The position numbers were made by a program, and so were the translations under genes. From Natrinema sp. CBA1119 (GTDB lineage Archaea > Halobacteriota > Halobacteria > Halobacteriales > Natrialbaceae), in assembly GCF_002572525.1 (NCBI RefSeq), contig NZ_PDBS01000001.1:1054001-1118000 (forward strand): 64,000 nt of DNA, written 5' to 3'. Below are positions 1 through 9,344 of this stretch, in pieces; position 1 is the stretch's first letter; every line of letters starts with the position of its first letter. Under the pieces are notes generated by a model. It saw only the letters and a list, made by a program, of their open reading frames with translations, was not told the DNA's origin and did not search any database.

Positions 1-1797
1 GAGGTCGTCGAGGTCGTCGGTGTCCGTCATACCGCCTGATTCGTCCCCTGCCGTGTCGTCGCTTTCGGTTTCGGCTGCGTCGTCCGTCTCGTCGTCGCCG
101 TCCGTGGCCGCGTCGACGCGATCCTCGAGTTTTTCGGTCAGTTCCGCGACGCGGTCGTCCTCGATCTTCTCGAAGAGTTCGCCCGGTTCGTCGAAGCTCC
201 GCGGCGGGGCCTCGAGCGCGTCCTCGAGGTGGGCGTCGGCAACGTCGCCGTCCTCGCCGATCTGCGCCCAGAGGTCCTGGGATTTGTCGGGGGTGATCGG
301 CTCGAGGAGGACGCCGACGGCCTTGGCGAGCTGGACGCAGTCGCGGATGACCTGTGCAGCTTTTTCGGGCTCTTCATCGGTGAGCTTCCAGGGCTCGTTG
401 CGCTGGATGTACTCGTTGCCGAACTGGGCGAGTTGCGTCGCGGCCTGACCGACCCCGCGCATGGAGTAGTCGTTGACGCTCTCGCGCACGTCGCCGATGG
501 CTCCCTCGATACGCTCGCGGACTTCCTCGGAGACGTCGGCGTCCGGCGTGCCCTCGTAGTTGCGGTAGGCAAAGAGCAGCGAGCGGTACCAGAAGTTGCC
601 GACGGTACCCACTAACTCGCCGTTGACTTTCTCCTGGAAGGCGTCCCAGGAGAAGTCGACGTCCTGCTGGAGGCCGCCGGTCGTCGTCAGGTAGTAGCGC
701 AGCAGGTCGGGATGGAACCCCTCCTCGAGGTACTCCTTCGCCCAGATCGCTCGATTTCGGCTCGTCGAGAGCCCCTTCCCGTTGATCGTAATGAAGCCGG
801 TCGCGGCGATCCCGCGGGGCTTGTTGTAGCCCGCGCCCTCGAGCATCGCCGGCCAGAAGATCGCGTGGTGCTGGATGATGTCCCGGCCGATGACGTGCAT
901 GATCTCACCGTCTCCCTTCCAGACCTGTTCCCAGTCGTACTCGTCCGTGCCGACGCGTTCGGAGTACTGCTTCGTGCTCGAGATGTACTCGATCGGGGCG
1001 TCGACCCAAACGTAGAGGACGAGGTCGTCACCGTCGTCTCCGGCGGCTTCGTCGTCAGGATAGTCGATCCCCCAATCCATGTCCCGCGTGATACACCAGT
1101 CTTGGAGGCCGTCTTCGATCCACTGCCGCGGCTGGTTGCGCGCGTTCGAGGTCCCCTCGAGCCCGTCCAAAAATTCGGTGAGGAAATCGGTGAACTCGGA
1201 GACCTCGAAGAACTTGTGGCTCCGCTCGCGATACTCTGCGGGGTTGCCCGTGATCGTGCTCGTCGGGTCTTCGACTTCGCCCGGCTCGAGGTGGCGCTGA
1301 CAGCCCTCGTCGCACTCGTCGCCGCGGGCTTTCGCGCCGCAGTAGGGACAGGTGCCCTCGACGTAGCGGTCGGGGAGGTACTGGTCGGCCTCGGGGTCGT
1401 AGGCGACCTGAATCTCCTTCTCGTAGATGTAGCCCTCGTCGTCCAGCGTGCGGACGATCTCCTGCGTGAGTTCGGTGTTCGTCTCGTCGTGGGTGTGGCC
1501 GTAGTTGTCGAAGTCGACGTTGAACTTCGGGAACGTCTCCTCGTACTGGCGGTGCCACTCCAGCGCGAAGTCTTCTGGGTCGACGCCCTGCTGTTCAGCG
1601 TTGACCGCGACCGGCGTCCCGTGCATGTCCGATCCGCAGACGTAGATGGAGTCCTGGCCCAGCGTCTCGAGCGCGCGATTGAACGCGTCCGCGCCGATGT
1701 ACCCCCGAAGGTGACCGATGTGCAGGTCGCCGTTGGCGTAGGGCAACCCGCAGGTCACGACGGCGGGTTCGTCCGTCGGAAACTCGTCGTGGCTCAT
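1..1797 (-). CDS. metG: Methionyl-tRNA synthetase (C-terminus beyond window)
   Basis: Charges tRNA-Met with methionine in the cytoplasm. The frame stays open from the ATG at 1797 to the window edge, giving 599 residues; the end of the protein lies outside. Class I signatures are readable: HIGH at residues 26-29, a zinc knuckle with Cys150, Cys153, Cys162 and Cys166 (CPYC then CDEGC), and KGLSTS at 341-346 in the place of KMSKS. The last visible residues form an acidic Asp/Glu/Ser-rich linker, so a C-terminal tRNA-binding (EMAP/Trbp111-like) domain may follow, as in some MetRS; that part is inference. Long frames on the opposite strand are shadows of its high-GC codons. Confidence 0.97.
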   Translation of the reverse strand, partial: MSHDEFPTDEPAVVTCGLPYANGDLHIGHLRGYIGADAFNRALETLGQDSIYVCGSDMHGTPVAVNAEQQGVDPEDFALEWHRQYEETFPKFNVDFDNYGHTHDETNTELTQEIVRTLDDEGYIYEKEIQVAYDPEADQYLPDRYVEGTCPYCGAKARGDECDEGCQRHLEPGEVEDPTSTITGNPAEYRERSHKFFEVSEFTDFLTEFLDGLEGTSNARNQPRQWIEDGLQDWCITRDMDWGIDYPDDEAAGDDGDDLVLYVWVDAPIEYISSTKQYSERVGTDEYDWEQVWKGDGEIMHVIGRDIIQHHAIFWPAMLEGAGYNKPRGIAATGFITINGKGLSTSRNRAIWAKEYLEEGFHPDLLRYYLTTTGGLQQDVDFSWDAFQEKVNGELVGTVGNFWYRSLLFAYRNYEGTPDADVSEEVRERIEGAIGDVRESVNDYSMRGVGQAATQLAQFGNEYIQRNEPWKLTDEEPEKAAQVIRDCVQLAKAVGVLLEPITPDKSQDLWAQIGEDGDVADAHLEDALEAPPRSFDEPGELFEKIEDDRVAELTEKLEDRVDAATDGDDETDDAAETESDDTAGDESGGMTDTDDLDDL

Positions 1798-2044
1798 GGT
1801 CGTCACGTTGCGCTGCCGGGCGTAAAACCCGCCGGTTTCGATCGCTCGATCCGCCGACCGCTGTCACGCGTTCGCGACCGTTCGGCCCCCGCCTCGAGCG
1901 AGAACGGTGGAGGTGTGTCGAGTACGACCGCGAAAAGCGATAGACGCGAAACGATGACGGCGGCACGAGGGGCGTGATACGGCCGTCGAAACGAACGCGA
2001 TACTACGCTACCGGGAACCACCGTCGGGCGACGGCGAGAGATGG

Positions 2045-2308
2045 CTACTGAGTGGGAGAGTTCGCCGGGCGGAGCGTGAGAGACGCTCCGTTAGTAACGG
2101 TGATCAGATAGTCACTGAACGTGAACGTTACTGTGATCGGATCGGTGCTCGACGTGGAGGGCTGCGAATCGAACAGCGCCGTCAGTGCCTCCGGGTCGAT
2201 CGCCTCGTACAACGGCGTCAGCGAACAGGGATCGCACCCCTCGGCCGAACTCACCGCGAGAACGATCGCAGTACACATGGATTCGTCCTCTCCGATTTCA
2301 TATTCCAC
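2045..2308 (-). CDS. HalOD1 output-domain protein
   Basis: An 87-residue acidic protein that matches the stand-alone haloarchaeal output domain HalOD1: an A-V-S-x-x-E-G-x-D-P-C-x-L-x-P-L-Y-E-A-I-D helix followed by a beta-rich end built around TVTFTFSDYLITV. In longer proteins HalOD1 sits at the C-terminus of haloarchaeal response regulators and is thought to pass on the signal; the short free-standing form has no established role. It lies between metG and the TrmB-like regulator on the same strand, with about 100 bp before the latter's stop. No DNA-binding motif or membrane segment is visible. Confidence 0.75.
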   Translation of the reverse strand: MEYEIGEDESMCTAIVLAVSSAEGCDPCSLTPLYEAIDPEALTALFDSQPSTSSTDPITVTFTFSDYLITVTNGASLTLRPANSPTQ

Positions 2309-2407
2309 AGCGGATGTTAGGGTTCTATCAACGTAAAGATACGACCTGTGAGGTATCGAGTGAACGTTCGGTCCGATCGTCAGTACGGCTACGTGAGACG
2401 ATCGAAA

Positions 2408-3223
2408 TCACGTAGGTTCGTGGGTTTCGTCGGTTTCCGCCGTGACGTTCTCCTTCAATTCGTACGTGAAAACCCGCTCGGCGAAGGTCGCGAAGCCGTG
2501 GTCGACACCGTCGGTCCACACCGCCGTTTCGTTCGGTACACCCGGCAGTTCCTCCTCGTGGAGGGCGCTCACGAGCACTGGCCCCCGGTCGACGAGGAGA
2601 AGCCGGCTGAGGCGCGGAGAGCCGGACATGGCGGTAAACCACTCGATCAGGTCGGTGGTGAAGACTGTCGCGTCGATCGCCATGCCCTCGACGTGATCGC
2701 GGGTCGATTCGGAGACGGTTCCGACGTGAACGGAGATGTCGTCGTCACTGACGTCCACCAAGGCGTCGGCGGTGGCCTCGTCCAGCATGTCTTCCTCCAA
2801 CACCAGCAACACGACCTCGTCGCTCGCATCGGTGATGAGGTCGACGATTCGCCCGGTGACTTGCTCGTGGGTATTGAGCGCCCACACCCCCTGCTGGGCT
2901 TCCTTGTACGCCGGTTCCAGTTGCTCGAGCGTCCGTTCCGCCGTGTCGAAGTACGATTCGTACTCCTTGCGGAGAATCTGGATCGCGGTGTCGGTCGACA
3001 CGCTCTGATACATCCGCGGCTCCGTCTCGTGGATCTCGATCAGCCCCTTCTTCCGAAGCCGATCCATCGTCTCGTACACCCGCGACCGCGGGATATCCGC
3101 CACTTGACCGATTTCCTTGGCCGTCCCGTGCGGGAGTTGTGCGAGCGCGACGAAACACCGCGCTTCGTACTCGGTCAACCCGAGTTCCTCCAATGCCGCT
3201 ATCGCTTCCTGAGCCTCTCCCAT
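2408..3223 (-). CDS. TrmB-family transcriptional regulator
   Basis: A 271-residue regulator. Residues 1-75 form a TrmB-type winged helix (a LxxLGLTEYEAR entry helix, then A-K-E-I-G-Q-V-A-D-I-P-R-S-R-V-Y-E and a wing with the GLIE turn). A coiled segment follows at about 85-115, then a C-terminal sensor-like domain with alternating hydrophobic strands. The ATG at 3223 is preferred because the upstream in-frame extension is Arg-rich and noncoding in character. It diverges from the DUF7344 gene across 188 bp, so the two may share control elements. TrmB proteins often sense sugars, but no ligand can be deduced here. Confidence 0.85.
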   Translation of the reverse strand: MGEAQEAIAALEELGLTEYEARCFVALAQLPHGTAKEIGQVADIPRSRVYETMDRLRKKGLIEIHETEPRMYQSVSTDTAIQILRKEYESYFDTAERTLEQLEPAYKEAQQGVWALNTHEQVTGRIVDLITDASDEVVLLVLEEDMLDEATADALVDVSDDDISVHVGTVSESTRDHVEGMAIDATVFTTDLIEWFTAMSGSPRLSRLLLVDRGPVLVSALHEEELPGVPNETAVWTDGVDHGFATFAERVFTYELKENVTAETDETHEPT

Positions 3224-3411
3224 ATCGAGGGTAGGGTCCGCAGCGGGTAGTCTCTTTGGCGTGTTCTTCCCGGAGGAACACTGTGGCCGGTGTTCCTCTC
3301 GAACTGTCGGTCGACTTAAACGGATCCGCGGGGTACTGCGGGACAGTCGATCAGCGACCGTTCCCGTCACCTCACAGGGACGGGCACTGTGACTCACACT
3401 CATCAACGACC

Positions 3412-3762
3412 ATGGAATACGAAACACATCCTCCCGTGACCGACGAACAGACCATCGATACGCTCTTCGCGCTCCTTCGCAACCGATACCGCCGCGACGT
3501 CGTCGATATCCTCTCCGAGCGGGAGTCGTCGATGCCGCTACACGACCTCGCCGCGGTGGTCGCAACAGCCGAAACGGGGCCGGAATCGGACCGCGCGTCG
3601 ACGGAACGAACGCACGAAGTCGCCGCCACGTTGCATCACAGCCACTTGCCGAAGTTGGACGACGCCGACATCGTCGACTACGATACCGAGACGCATTCTG
3701 TGACGCCCGTTCGAGCGACGGCGCTCGCCGCGCTCATGCGCTCCGTCGAGAACGGTCGGTAA
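3412..3762 (+). CDS. DUF7344 winged-helix protein
   Basis: A 116-residue acidic protein with the haloarchaeal DUF7344 layout: T-L-F-A-L-L-R-N-R-Y-R-R-D-V-V-D-I-L near the N-terminus, a middle helix pair, and the H-x-x-H-L-P-K-L-D-D-A-D-I-V-D-Y turn and wing that resembles ArsR/MarR-like folds. It is probably a small DNA-binding regulator; the target is unknown. The ATG at 3412 is chosen because upstream in-frame sequence is not acidic and reads like spacer. It is transcribed away from the TrmB-type regulator, and its 3' end converges on mfnA. Confidence 0.75.
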   Translation: MEYETHPPVTDEQTIDTLFALLRNRYRRDVVDILSERESSMPLHDLAAVVATAETGPESDRASTERTHEVAATLHHSHLPKLDDADIVDYDTETHSVTPVRATALAALMRSVENGR

Positions 3763-3791
3763 GCAGAGACAGCAAGAGCAAGGACGGCGAT

Positions 3792-4877
3792 TCAATCGTC
3801 GCTCACGACGGGAACGCTCGCGCGAACCTCGAGCCGGTCCAAGTCCCCGATAAAGGAAGCCAGCATCTCGCGGGTGACGTGGGGCATGCAGACGACCCGC
3901 AACTCGCCCGTTGCGGTCCGCGAAATCCGCCAGCCCTTGGCCCGCAGCGCGTTGAACGTCGACCGCGGCACGTCGGCCGCGACCAGCGGGAGCGTGGGAT
4001 CGGCGACCTGATAGCCCCGCTTCTCGAGGGCGTCAGCGAGCCACTCGGCGTTGTTCTGCGAGCGGACGTACTGGCGGCGGTAGCCGCCGGGCCACAGCTC
4101 TTCCATCGCGGCGACGGCGCTGGCGACGCCCGCGCCCGAACGGGTGCCGGTCAGCGTCGCCTGGGAGGTCGACTCGAGGTAGGGCGTGTCGACGGCGAGT
4201 TCGTCGAGCAGGTCGGGAGTGCGGACGAGCAGTCCCCCCGCGGGAACCGCGGCCTGTCCCATCTTGTGGGGATCGATTGTCATCGTGTCGACCGCGGCGT
4301 GGTCGAAGTGCCAGTCGTAGTCGGTAAACGGCAGGACGAAGCCGCCCCAGGCGGCGTCGACGTGGAGCAGGGCGTCGACCGAGCTCGCGATTTCGCCCAG
4401 TTCCGGGATGGGGTCGACGCGGCCGTACTCGGTCGTCCCCGCGACGCCGACCACCAGCGCCGTGTCGTCGTCAACGCTGGCGCGGACGGCCTCGAGATCC
4501 GCGCGATGGCGGTCATCCGTCGGCACGATGCGCAGTTCGACGCCGAGCAGGTCGGCGGCCTTCTGGAAACTGAAGTGACCCGACTCGGGCATGACCACGT
4601 TCGGCGAGCGGCTCCCGGCCCGCTCGCGGGCGATCCGGACCGCCTGAATGTTCGCCTCCGTGCCGCCGCTGGTGACGTAGCCCGCGGGGTCGTCCAACCC
4701 CGCGACCTCGCTCAGGAGGGCGATAGCGTCGTCCTCGAGCGCCGATACGTTCGGATAGGTGCCGGGATCGCCGGGGTTCGTCGCGAGAAACCGCTCGGCC
4801 GCGTCGCGCGCCGCAGGATGGGGTTCCGTACACATCGACGAGAGAACCCGATCGAACGCTTGCGGCTCGATTTGCAT
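3792..4877 (-). CDS. mfnA: MfnA-type tyrosine/aspartate decarboxylase
   Basis: A PLP-dependent group II decarboxylase of 361 residues. TSGGTEAN at 69-76 binds the cofactor phosphate, HVDAAWGG at 172-179 holds the cofactor aspartate, and TIDPHKMG places the Schiff-base lysine at Lys205. In methanogens MfnA makes tyramine for methanofuran; haloarchaea lack methanofuran, and there and in Thermococcales the enzyme is generally taken to make beta-alanine from aspartate for coenzyme A. That assignment is from family knowledge. The ATG at 4877 gives the conserved short N-terminus. It is divergent from gatD, with a TATA-like T-rich stretch at about 4900-4915. Confidence 0.9.
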   Translation of the reverse strand: MQIEPQAFDRVLSSMCTEPHPAARDAAERFLATNPGDPGTYPNVSALEDDAIALLSEVAGLDDPAGYVTSGGTEANIQAVRIARERAGSRSPNVVMPESGHFSFQKAADLLGVELRIVPTDDRHRADLEAVRASVDDDTALVVGVAGTTEYGRVDPIPELGEIASSVDALLHVDAAWGGFVLPFTDYDWHFDHAAVDTMTIDPHKMGQAAVPAGGLLVRTPDLLDELAVDTPYLESTSQATLTGTRSGAGVASAVAAMEELWPGGYRRQYVRSQNNAEWLADALEKRGYQVADPTLPLVAADVPRSTFNALRAKGWRISRTATGELRVVCMPHVTREMLASFIGDLDRLEVRASVPVVSDD

Positions 4878-5014
4878 ATCACGTCTGTGAACGGTCGTGC
4901 GTTTATTTGTTACGTTTGTCACCGTTTCTCGACGGGGATCGTTCGGGTCGAAACGTGACGGACGCGTGCCGCCGAAAGCGTGCCTTCAAGTCCGCCGCCG
5001 CGCAACGCCAACCC

Positions 5015-6298
5015 ATGAACCCAGGCGACCGCGTCCGCGTCGACCGCGCGGATCGCACGTACGAAGGCGTGTTGCTCCCCTCGAGCACGGACGAGCAGCT
5101 CGTGGTGAAACTCGAGGGCGGCTACAACGTCGGCGTCGATCGCGAGGCTGCCGACGTGTCGGTCCTCGCGGAGGACGTCTACGAGATCGACGGCACGGAC
5201 TCGACGGGGGTCGACGATACCGAGAGCGAAGGCGAGGAAGCAGGCTCCGAGATCGAGTTCGACGACGACCTGCCGACGATTTCGCTGCTCTCGACCGGCG
5301 GGACGATCGCCTCGACGATCGACTACCGGACGGGCGCGGTGACGGCGCAGTTCGACGCCGAAGACGTCCTGCGGGCCGTTCCCGATCTCGCGGGCCGCGC
5401 GAACTACCGCGGGCGGGTCGTCGCCAACATCCTGTCGGAGAACATGGAACCGCCGATCTGGCGGGACCTCGCCGAGGCGGTCCACGAGGAGATCGCGGCC
5501 GGTGCCGACGGCGTCGTCGTCATGCACGGCACCGACACGATGCAGTACTCCGCGTCGGTCCTCTCGTTCATGCTCGAGACGCCGGTGCCGATCGTCTTCA
5601 CCGGCTCCCAGCGCTCGGCCGACCGGCCGTCCTCGGACAACGTCATGAACGCCGTCTCGGCCGTCGAGGCCGCCAAGAGCGACTGCGCGGAGGTCATGGT
5701 CTGTATGCACGCCTCCGAATCTGACGACGTCTGTGCGCTCCATCGGGGCACCCGCGTGCGGAAGAACCACACCTCGCGCCGGGACGCGTTCGAAACCGTC
5801 GGCGCGAAGCCGCTGGGTGAGGTTAACTACGAAGCGAGCGGGGACGAGACGGTCTCGTTCCGCCGCGACTATCGGGAGCGCGGCGCGGTCGATCTCTCGA
5901 TCGAACCCGATCTCGAGGACGACATCGAACTGATCAAGTTCACGCCCGGGATGGATCCCGCGTTCCTCGACGTGGTCGAGGGCTCGGAAGGGCTGGTCAT
6001 CGAAGGGACCGGACTCGGCCACGTCCACACCGATCTGATCCCCCGCATCGAGGAACTGATCGAAAACGGGACGACGGTCGTCATGACCAGTCAATGTCTC
6101 GAGGGGCGGGTCTGCGACCGGGTCTACGACACGGGTCGGGACCTGCTCGAGGCCGGCGTGGTCGAGGCCGGCGATACGCTCCCGGGGACGGCGAAAGTCA
6201 AGTTGATGTGGGCGCTCGCGAATTCGGACGACGTCGAGGAAGCGATGGGGACCTCGCTGGCCGGCGAGATTCAGGAACGGTCGGTTCCCTGGGAGTAG
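5015..6298 (+). CDS. gatD: Glu-tRNA(Gln) amidotransferase subunit D
   Basis: The asparaginase-like subunit of archaeal GatDE, which frees ammonia from glutamine so that GatE can convert Glu-tRNA(Gln) to Gln-tRNA(Gln). The 427 residues show the GatD N-terminal barrel (about 1-60), a Glu/Asp/Ser-rich linker (60-86), then the L-asparaginase core with TGGTIAS at 94-100, HGTDTM at 171-176 and a TGSQRS segment. The ATG at 5015 begins the conserved MNPGDRV. gatE is not in the window, which is common because the two genes are often unlinked. The 3' end is followed by a dispersed repeat. Confidence 0.95.
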   Translation: MNPGDRVRVDRADRTYEGVLLPSSTDEQLVVKLEGGYNVGVDREAADVSVLAEDVYEIDGTDSTGVDDTESEGEEAGSEIEFDDDLPTISLLSTGGTIASTIDYRTGAVTAQFDAEDVLRAVPDLAGRANYRGRVVANILSENMEPPIWRDLAEAVHEEIAAGADGVVVMHGTDTMQYSASVLSFMLETPVPIVFTGSQRSADRPSSDNVMNAVSAVEAAKSDCAEVMVCMHASESDDVCALHRGTRVRKNHTSRRDAFETVGAKPLGEVNYEASGDETVSFRRDYRERGAVDLSIEPDLEDDIELIKFTPGMDPAFLDVVEGSEGLVIEGTGLGHVHTDLIPRIEELIENGTTVVMTSQCLEGRVCDRVYDTGRDLLEAGVVEAGDTLPGTAKVKLMWALANSDDVEEAMGTSLAGEIQERSVPWE

Positions 6299-6365
6299 AT
6301 CGGACTTTCTGAGCGCCGACAACCGCGAATGAAGTAGTGAATTCTCGTGAAAATAGGTGTAACAG

Positions 6366-6532
6366 AGCGTCCTGCTACCGTGGCAACAGGGAATCACCAC
6401 ACCCTCCCCAGCCGATTCACTCACTCCCCACGGTCGTTCGCTCATCCCTCGCACGGCATTGTCCCGCTGTTCGCCGATTGCGAACCGCGGTACAGCGTGC
6501 GCCACCGCACGTCGGATGGCCAGTCTGAGTGA
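6366..6532 (+). repeat. Dispersed repeat copy A
   Basis: A 167-bp segment in the 366-bp gap after gatD. It begins AGCGTCCTGCTACCGTGGC and runs through CCCTCCCCAGCCGATTC and CGCTCATCCCTCGC to GTCTGAGTGA. The reverse complement of 47116-47345 (copy B) follows the same order with near identity over the first about 100 bp and again over the last about 45 bp; copy B has about 60 extra bases in the middle. No convincing coding frame is present. The rest of the gap (6533-6664) shows only the short leader of the next gene. Confidence 0.75.
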
Positions 6533-6664
6533 GACAGAGATCGATGCCGGAATACAGTACGAGAAGCCCCGGTGATCTATCACGAGGGTGGCTGGCATTG
6601 CCCACGGCTTCCGGGAACGGCAAGGTTCTTGGTACAGGTCTTGAATATCCGAGTACAAACAGCC

Positions 6665-6958
6665 ATGTCGTCCTCCGCCGCGGCAATGCCGACCGCGATC
6701 GCCCTTGCGGTGGTCAAGACGCTCGTCCTCATCGTCGGCGGTGTCATCACCTTCTTCGCCTACAAGGCCTATCGGCGGACCCGTCAACCCGCGCTCGGCT
6801 ATCTCTCGCTCGGCTTCGGACTCGTCACCCTCGGGCTGGTGCTCGCCGGCATGCTCTATGAACTGCTCGCCGTCCCGTTGATGACCGGCATCCTGCTCGA
6901 GAGCCTGCTGGTCCTCGCCGGCTTTCTCGTGATCGCGCGTTCGTTGTACGTCACCTGA
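6665..6958 (+). CDS. DUF7521-like small membrane protein
   Basis: A 97-residue protein with three hydrophobic helices, at about 9-30, 40-63 and 68-92, and a short basic turn K-A-Y-R-R-T-R after the first. This size and pattern fit the haloarchaeal DUF7521 family of small integral membrane proteins, which has no known role and often sits near winged-helix regulators. The ATG at 6665 is used; longer in-frame starts add non-membrane, Arg/His-rich sequence. It stands alone between gatD and an FAD oxidoreductase, and a perfect palindrome follows the stop codon. Confidence 0.75.
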   Translation: MSSSAAAMPTAIALAVVKTLVLIVGGVITFFAYKAYRRTRQPALGYLSLGFGLVTLGLVLAGMLYELLAVPLMTGILLESLLVLAGFLVIARSLYVT

Positions 6959-6962
6959 CGAA

Positions 6963-6976
6963 CCAAACTAGTTTGG
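6963..6976. promoter_or_regulatory. 14-bp perfect palindrome
   Basis: CCAAACTAGTTTGG lies 4 bp after the stop of the small membrane protein gene. It is perfectly self-complementary and AT-rich against its surroundings. It could be a dimeric-repressor operator or a short transcript-end hairpin; no T-run follows directly. The rest of 6977-7124 shows no gene. Confidence 0.35.
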
Positions 6977-7124
6977 CGCCACTTCTATCGGTGATCGACC
7001 GGTACGTTACCGTACGGCAGGGAGACGGGGCACTGAACCATGGAGTTCCGTCTCCGCTGCCGTCGTACCCCCTTCCTCTCCGGTGTCAATCACGGGCCAG
7101 CCGTCGCAACCACCGGCGGACGTA

Positions 7125-7142
7125 CTGACGGACAGCCGTCAG
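7125..7142. promoter_or_regulatory. Inverted repeat upstream of FAD oxidoreductase
   Basis: CTGACGG-ACAG-CCGTCAG is a perfect 7-bp stem with a 4-base spacer. AGTATAAGTGG follows at once and reads as a TATA-like box for the oxidoreductase gene at 7259. An operator overlapping the upstream promoter edge is plausible, but a chance hairpin cannot be excluded. Between here and 7258 no small gene is evident. Confidence 0.35.
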
Positions 7143-7258
7143 TATAAGTGGCCTCCACAACGAGTGGTGGCCATGAGCGGCGATCCCGACCACGTGAGTC
7201 CCACCGGCGGCCGTGATTCGAGCCGACTCCGTCGAATAGTTCTCGCGAGTGATCGACA

Positions 7259-8449
7259 ATGAGCGACGCCGACGAACCGGCGCTGGCCGTCGGTGCGGAC
7301 GCGCTCACCGACCGTGGCGCGGGGCTCGAGGTGGCGGTCGTCGGCGCGGGAGCCATCGGTGCGACCGCGGCCTACGATCTGGCGTGCGAGGGCGCGGCCG
7401 TGACGCTCTACGATCGCGGCGGCGTCGCCAGCGAAGCGACCGGTCGGGCCGCAGGAATCTGCTACGACGCCTTCGCGGACGGGCTCGACGCCGAGATCGC
7501 CGGCGACGCGATCGAGCGGTTCCGCGCGTTCTCGAGCGACGATACGTTCTCGTTCGTCGAGTGCCCCTACGTCTGGCTCGCCCGCGAGGGCGATGGTCAA
7601 CGTGCCGATGCGATCCGCGACCAGGTTCGGCGGATGCAGGACAACGACATCGTCGCCCTCGAGATGGGCGGCGACGCGCTGGCAGAACGATTTCCCGCCC
7701 TTCGGACGGACGACGTCGACGTCGCGGGGATCGCCGGCGGGGCGGGCTACGTCGATCCAACCGCGTACACCGCCTGCCTCGCGGCCGCGGCCACCGGTGC
7801 CGGCGCGACCCTCGAGACCGAGACGGCGGTCGACGTCCGAACCGATCCCGCGCGAGTCGTTCGTCCCGATGGCGAGGTCCACGAGGTCGACGCGGTGCTC
7901 GTCGCCGCCGGCGCGCGTACCAAGGGACTGCTCGCAGATGCGGGTATCCCCCTCGCAGTCAAGCCGTACCGCGTGCAGGCGCTGGTCGCGACCGCCGACC
8001 TCGCGGAACCGATGTGTTACGACGCGACCGGCGGCTTCTACCTGCGACCCCACTCGGCCGGCCTCCTCGCGGGCGACGGGACCGAAGACCGCGAGGCCGA
8101 TCCCGACGCGTACGAGCGCGAGGCCGATTCCACGTTCACAGACGATCTCCTCGAGCGGGTCAGCCATCGCGTGCCGGGCATCGCGGACGGCGATCACGGA
8201 CTCGAGCGAGCGTGGGCCGGCCTCTGTACGGCGACGCCCGACCGGGATCCGCTCGTCGGACGCGTCCGCGACGGGCTGTACGTCGCGACCGGATTCCAGG
8301 GCCACGGCTTCATGCGTGCGCCGGCGATCGGAGAGCGGCTCGCGGCAGAAATACTCGGCGGAGACGGAACCGACGCCTTCGATCCGACGCGGTTCCGGGG
8401 CGACGAGGCGTTCGATGTCGTTGAAGGGATGGCGCTCGACCCGAACTGA
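7259..8449 (+). CDS. FAD-dependent DAO-family oxidoreductase
   Basis: A 396-residue member of the D-amino-acid oxidase/sarcosine oxidase superfamily. The dinucleotide-binding GAGAIG is at 29-34, preceded by an acidic haloarchaeal extension of about 20 residues. SEATGRAAG follows as the second flavin-contact loop, and the late GLYVATGFQGHGFMRAP segment is the typical C-terminal FAD motif. It probably oxidises an amine or amino acid; the substrate is not readable. It stands alone, with a possible operator and TATA-like box upstream, and converges on the Hsp20 gene. Confidence 0.88.
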   Translation: MSDADEPALAVGADALTDRGAGLEVAVVGAGAIGATAAYDLACEGAAVTLYDRGGVASEATGRAAGICYDAFADGLDAEIAGDAIERFRAFSSDDTFSFVECPYVWLAREGDGQRADAIRDQVRRMQDNDIVALEMGGDALAERFPALRTDDVDVAGIAGGAGYVDPTAYTACLAAAATGAGATLETETAVDVRTDPARVVRPDGEVHEVDAVLVAAGARTKGLLADAGIPLAVKPYRVQALVATADLAEPMCYDATGGFYLRPHSAGLLAGDGTEDREADPDAYEREADSTFTDDLLERVSHRVPGIADGDHGLERAWAGLCTATPDRDPLVGRVRDGLYVATGFQGHGFMRAPAIGERLAAEILGGDGTDAFDPTRFRGDEAFDVVEGMALDPN

Positions 8450-8542
8450 GACGGTCCGCTGTCACTGTGTCCCGGCGTGCCCACATGGCGGGTCGCAGAT
8501 GTGCCGAAACTGACCGACAGTAGTCGTCCGAAGTCGCCCGAG

Positions 8543-9019
8543 TCAGTCGTCGATGACGACCGGTTCGGTGTCGGATTCCGAATCGGACGCGTCGGTTGCG
8601 TCGATTTTCGTATCCGATTCGGCCTCGGACGCGTCGCTGACCGCGGCGTCCTTCGGAATTTCGACCCTCAGCGTTCCGGTTTCGGAGAGTCGCGCCGTTC
8701 CGGCATCCGGATCGACGACCGCGTCGGTCGGTAACTCGGCGTCTGCGGACAGCGACATTCCGCGGCCGGGAAACCGCATCTCGTACCCCTCGTGGAACTG
8801 TCGGAACCGGTCGATCCGGATCTTAACGTTTCCCTCGAGATAGCGGACCTGCACGTCGTCCGGTTCGGCGCCGGGCGCATCGAAGACGACGCGGTAGGAG
8901 GCGTCGTTCTCGAGGACATCAACGGGTAGCGATCGATGGTTCTGGACGCGACCGTTTGCGCGCCCGACCTGCCGGTACAGCGCGCTACCGACCGATTTTC
9001 CGAGGTCTTTGAGGGTCAC
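8543..9019 (-). CDS. Hsp20/alpha-crystallin family small heat-shock protein
   Basis: A 158-residue acidic protein. The central domain (about 30-120) follows the alpha-crystallin strand order with D-A-P-G-A-E-P-D-D-V-Q-V, then K-I-R-I, and closes with G-T-L-R-V-E-I-P, the usual C-terminal strand motif. The last about 35 residues are Asp/Ser/Glu-rich and look disordered, a haloarchaeal trait. Family members are ATP-independent holdases; some haloarchaeal relatives act with gas vesicles (GvpH-like), but no gvp gene is nearby. Some of the 166 bp before the next gene on this strand must hold its promoter. Confidence 0.85.
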   Translation of the reverse strand: MTLKDLGKSVGSALYRQVGRANGRVQNHRSLPVDVLENDASYRVVFDAPGAEPDDVQVRYLEGNVKIRIDRFRQFHEGYEMRFPGRGMSLSADAELPTDAVVDPDAGTARLSETGTLRVEIPKDAAVSDASEAESDTKIDATDASDSESDTEPVVIDD

Positions 9020-9185
9020 GGGGCGTCACCCCGGGTGGTGCGTGGGACGCGGGCGGCGGTCGCAGGGACCTGGAGAAAGGGTGTGCAGTACATGGGAGAC
9101 ATGACCGTACGAACGGGTACGATAGCCGGGTTGATATTCCTTTTGCTCGGAACAAAAGAAACGTCTGACGAGCGGAGCACTCCGC

Positions 9186-9344
9186 TCAGAGTTCCACCCG
9201 CTCGAGGCAGTCGGTTCCGCCACAGACCGGACACGAGAGCTCCGAGACGCCGAAGTCGTCGGGCACGTCGTAGGTGTAGTGATTCTCGAAGATGTCGAGA
9301 AAGCAATCATCCGCGGTACAGACGATCTCCTCAGTGGGTGGCAT
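9186..9344 (-). CDS. DUF7559 small zinc-binding protein
   Basis: A 52-residue protein with Cys pairs early (VCTADDC) and late (CPVCGGTDC), as expected for a compact zinc ribbon. It matches the haloarchaeal DUF7559 pattern, including the DIFENHYTYDVP centre. The ATG at 9344 starts MPPTEE; a longer in-frame start adds only hydrophobic noise. Function is unknown. It lies upstream of the hsp20 gene on the same strand. Confidence 0.8.
   Translation of the reverse strand: MPPTEEIVCTADDCFLDIFENHYTYDVPDDFGVSELSCPVCGGTDCLERVEL

Noticed and set aside
712-1977. A 421-codon plus-strand open frame over metG
   Set aside because: It is antisense to a complete MetRS with all catalytic motifs; high-GC third positions keep the opposite frame open.
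4919-6787. A 622-codon minus-strand frame over gatD
   Set aside because: Antisense shadow; gatD on the plus strand has full family motifs, and the shadow is rich in Arg, Asp and Val without domain structure.
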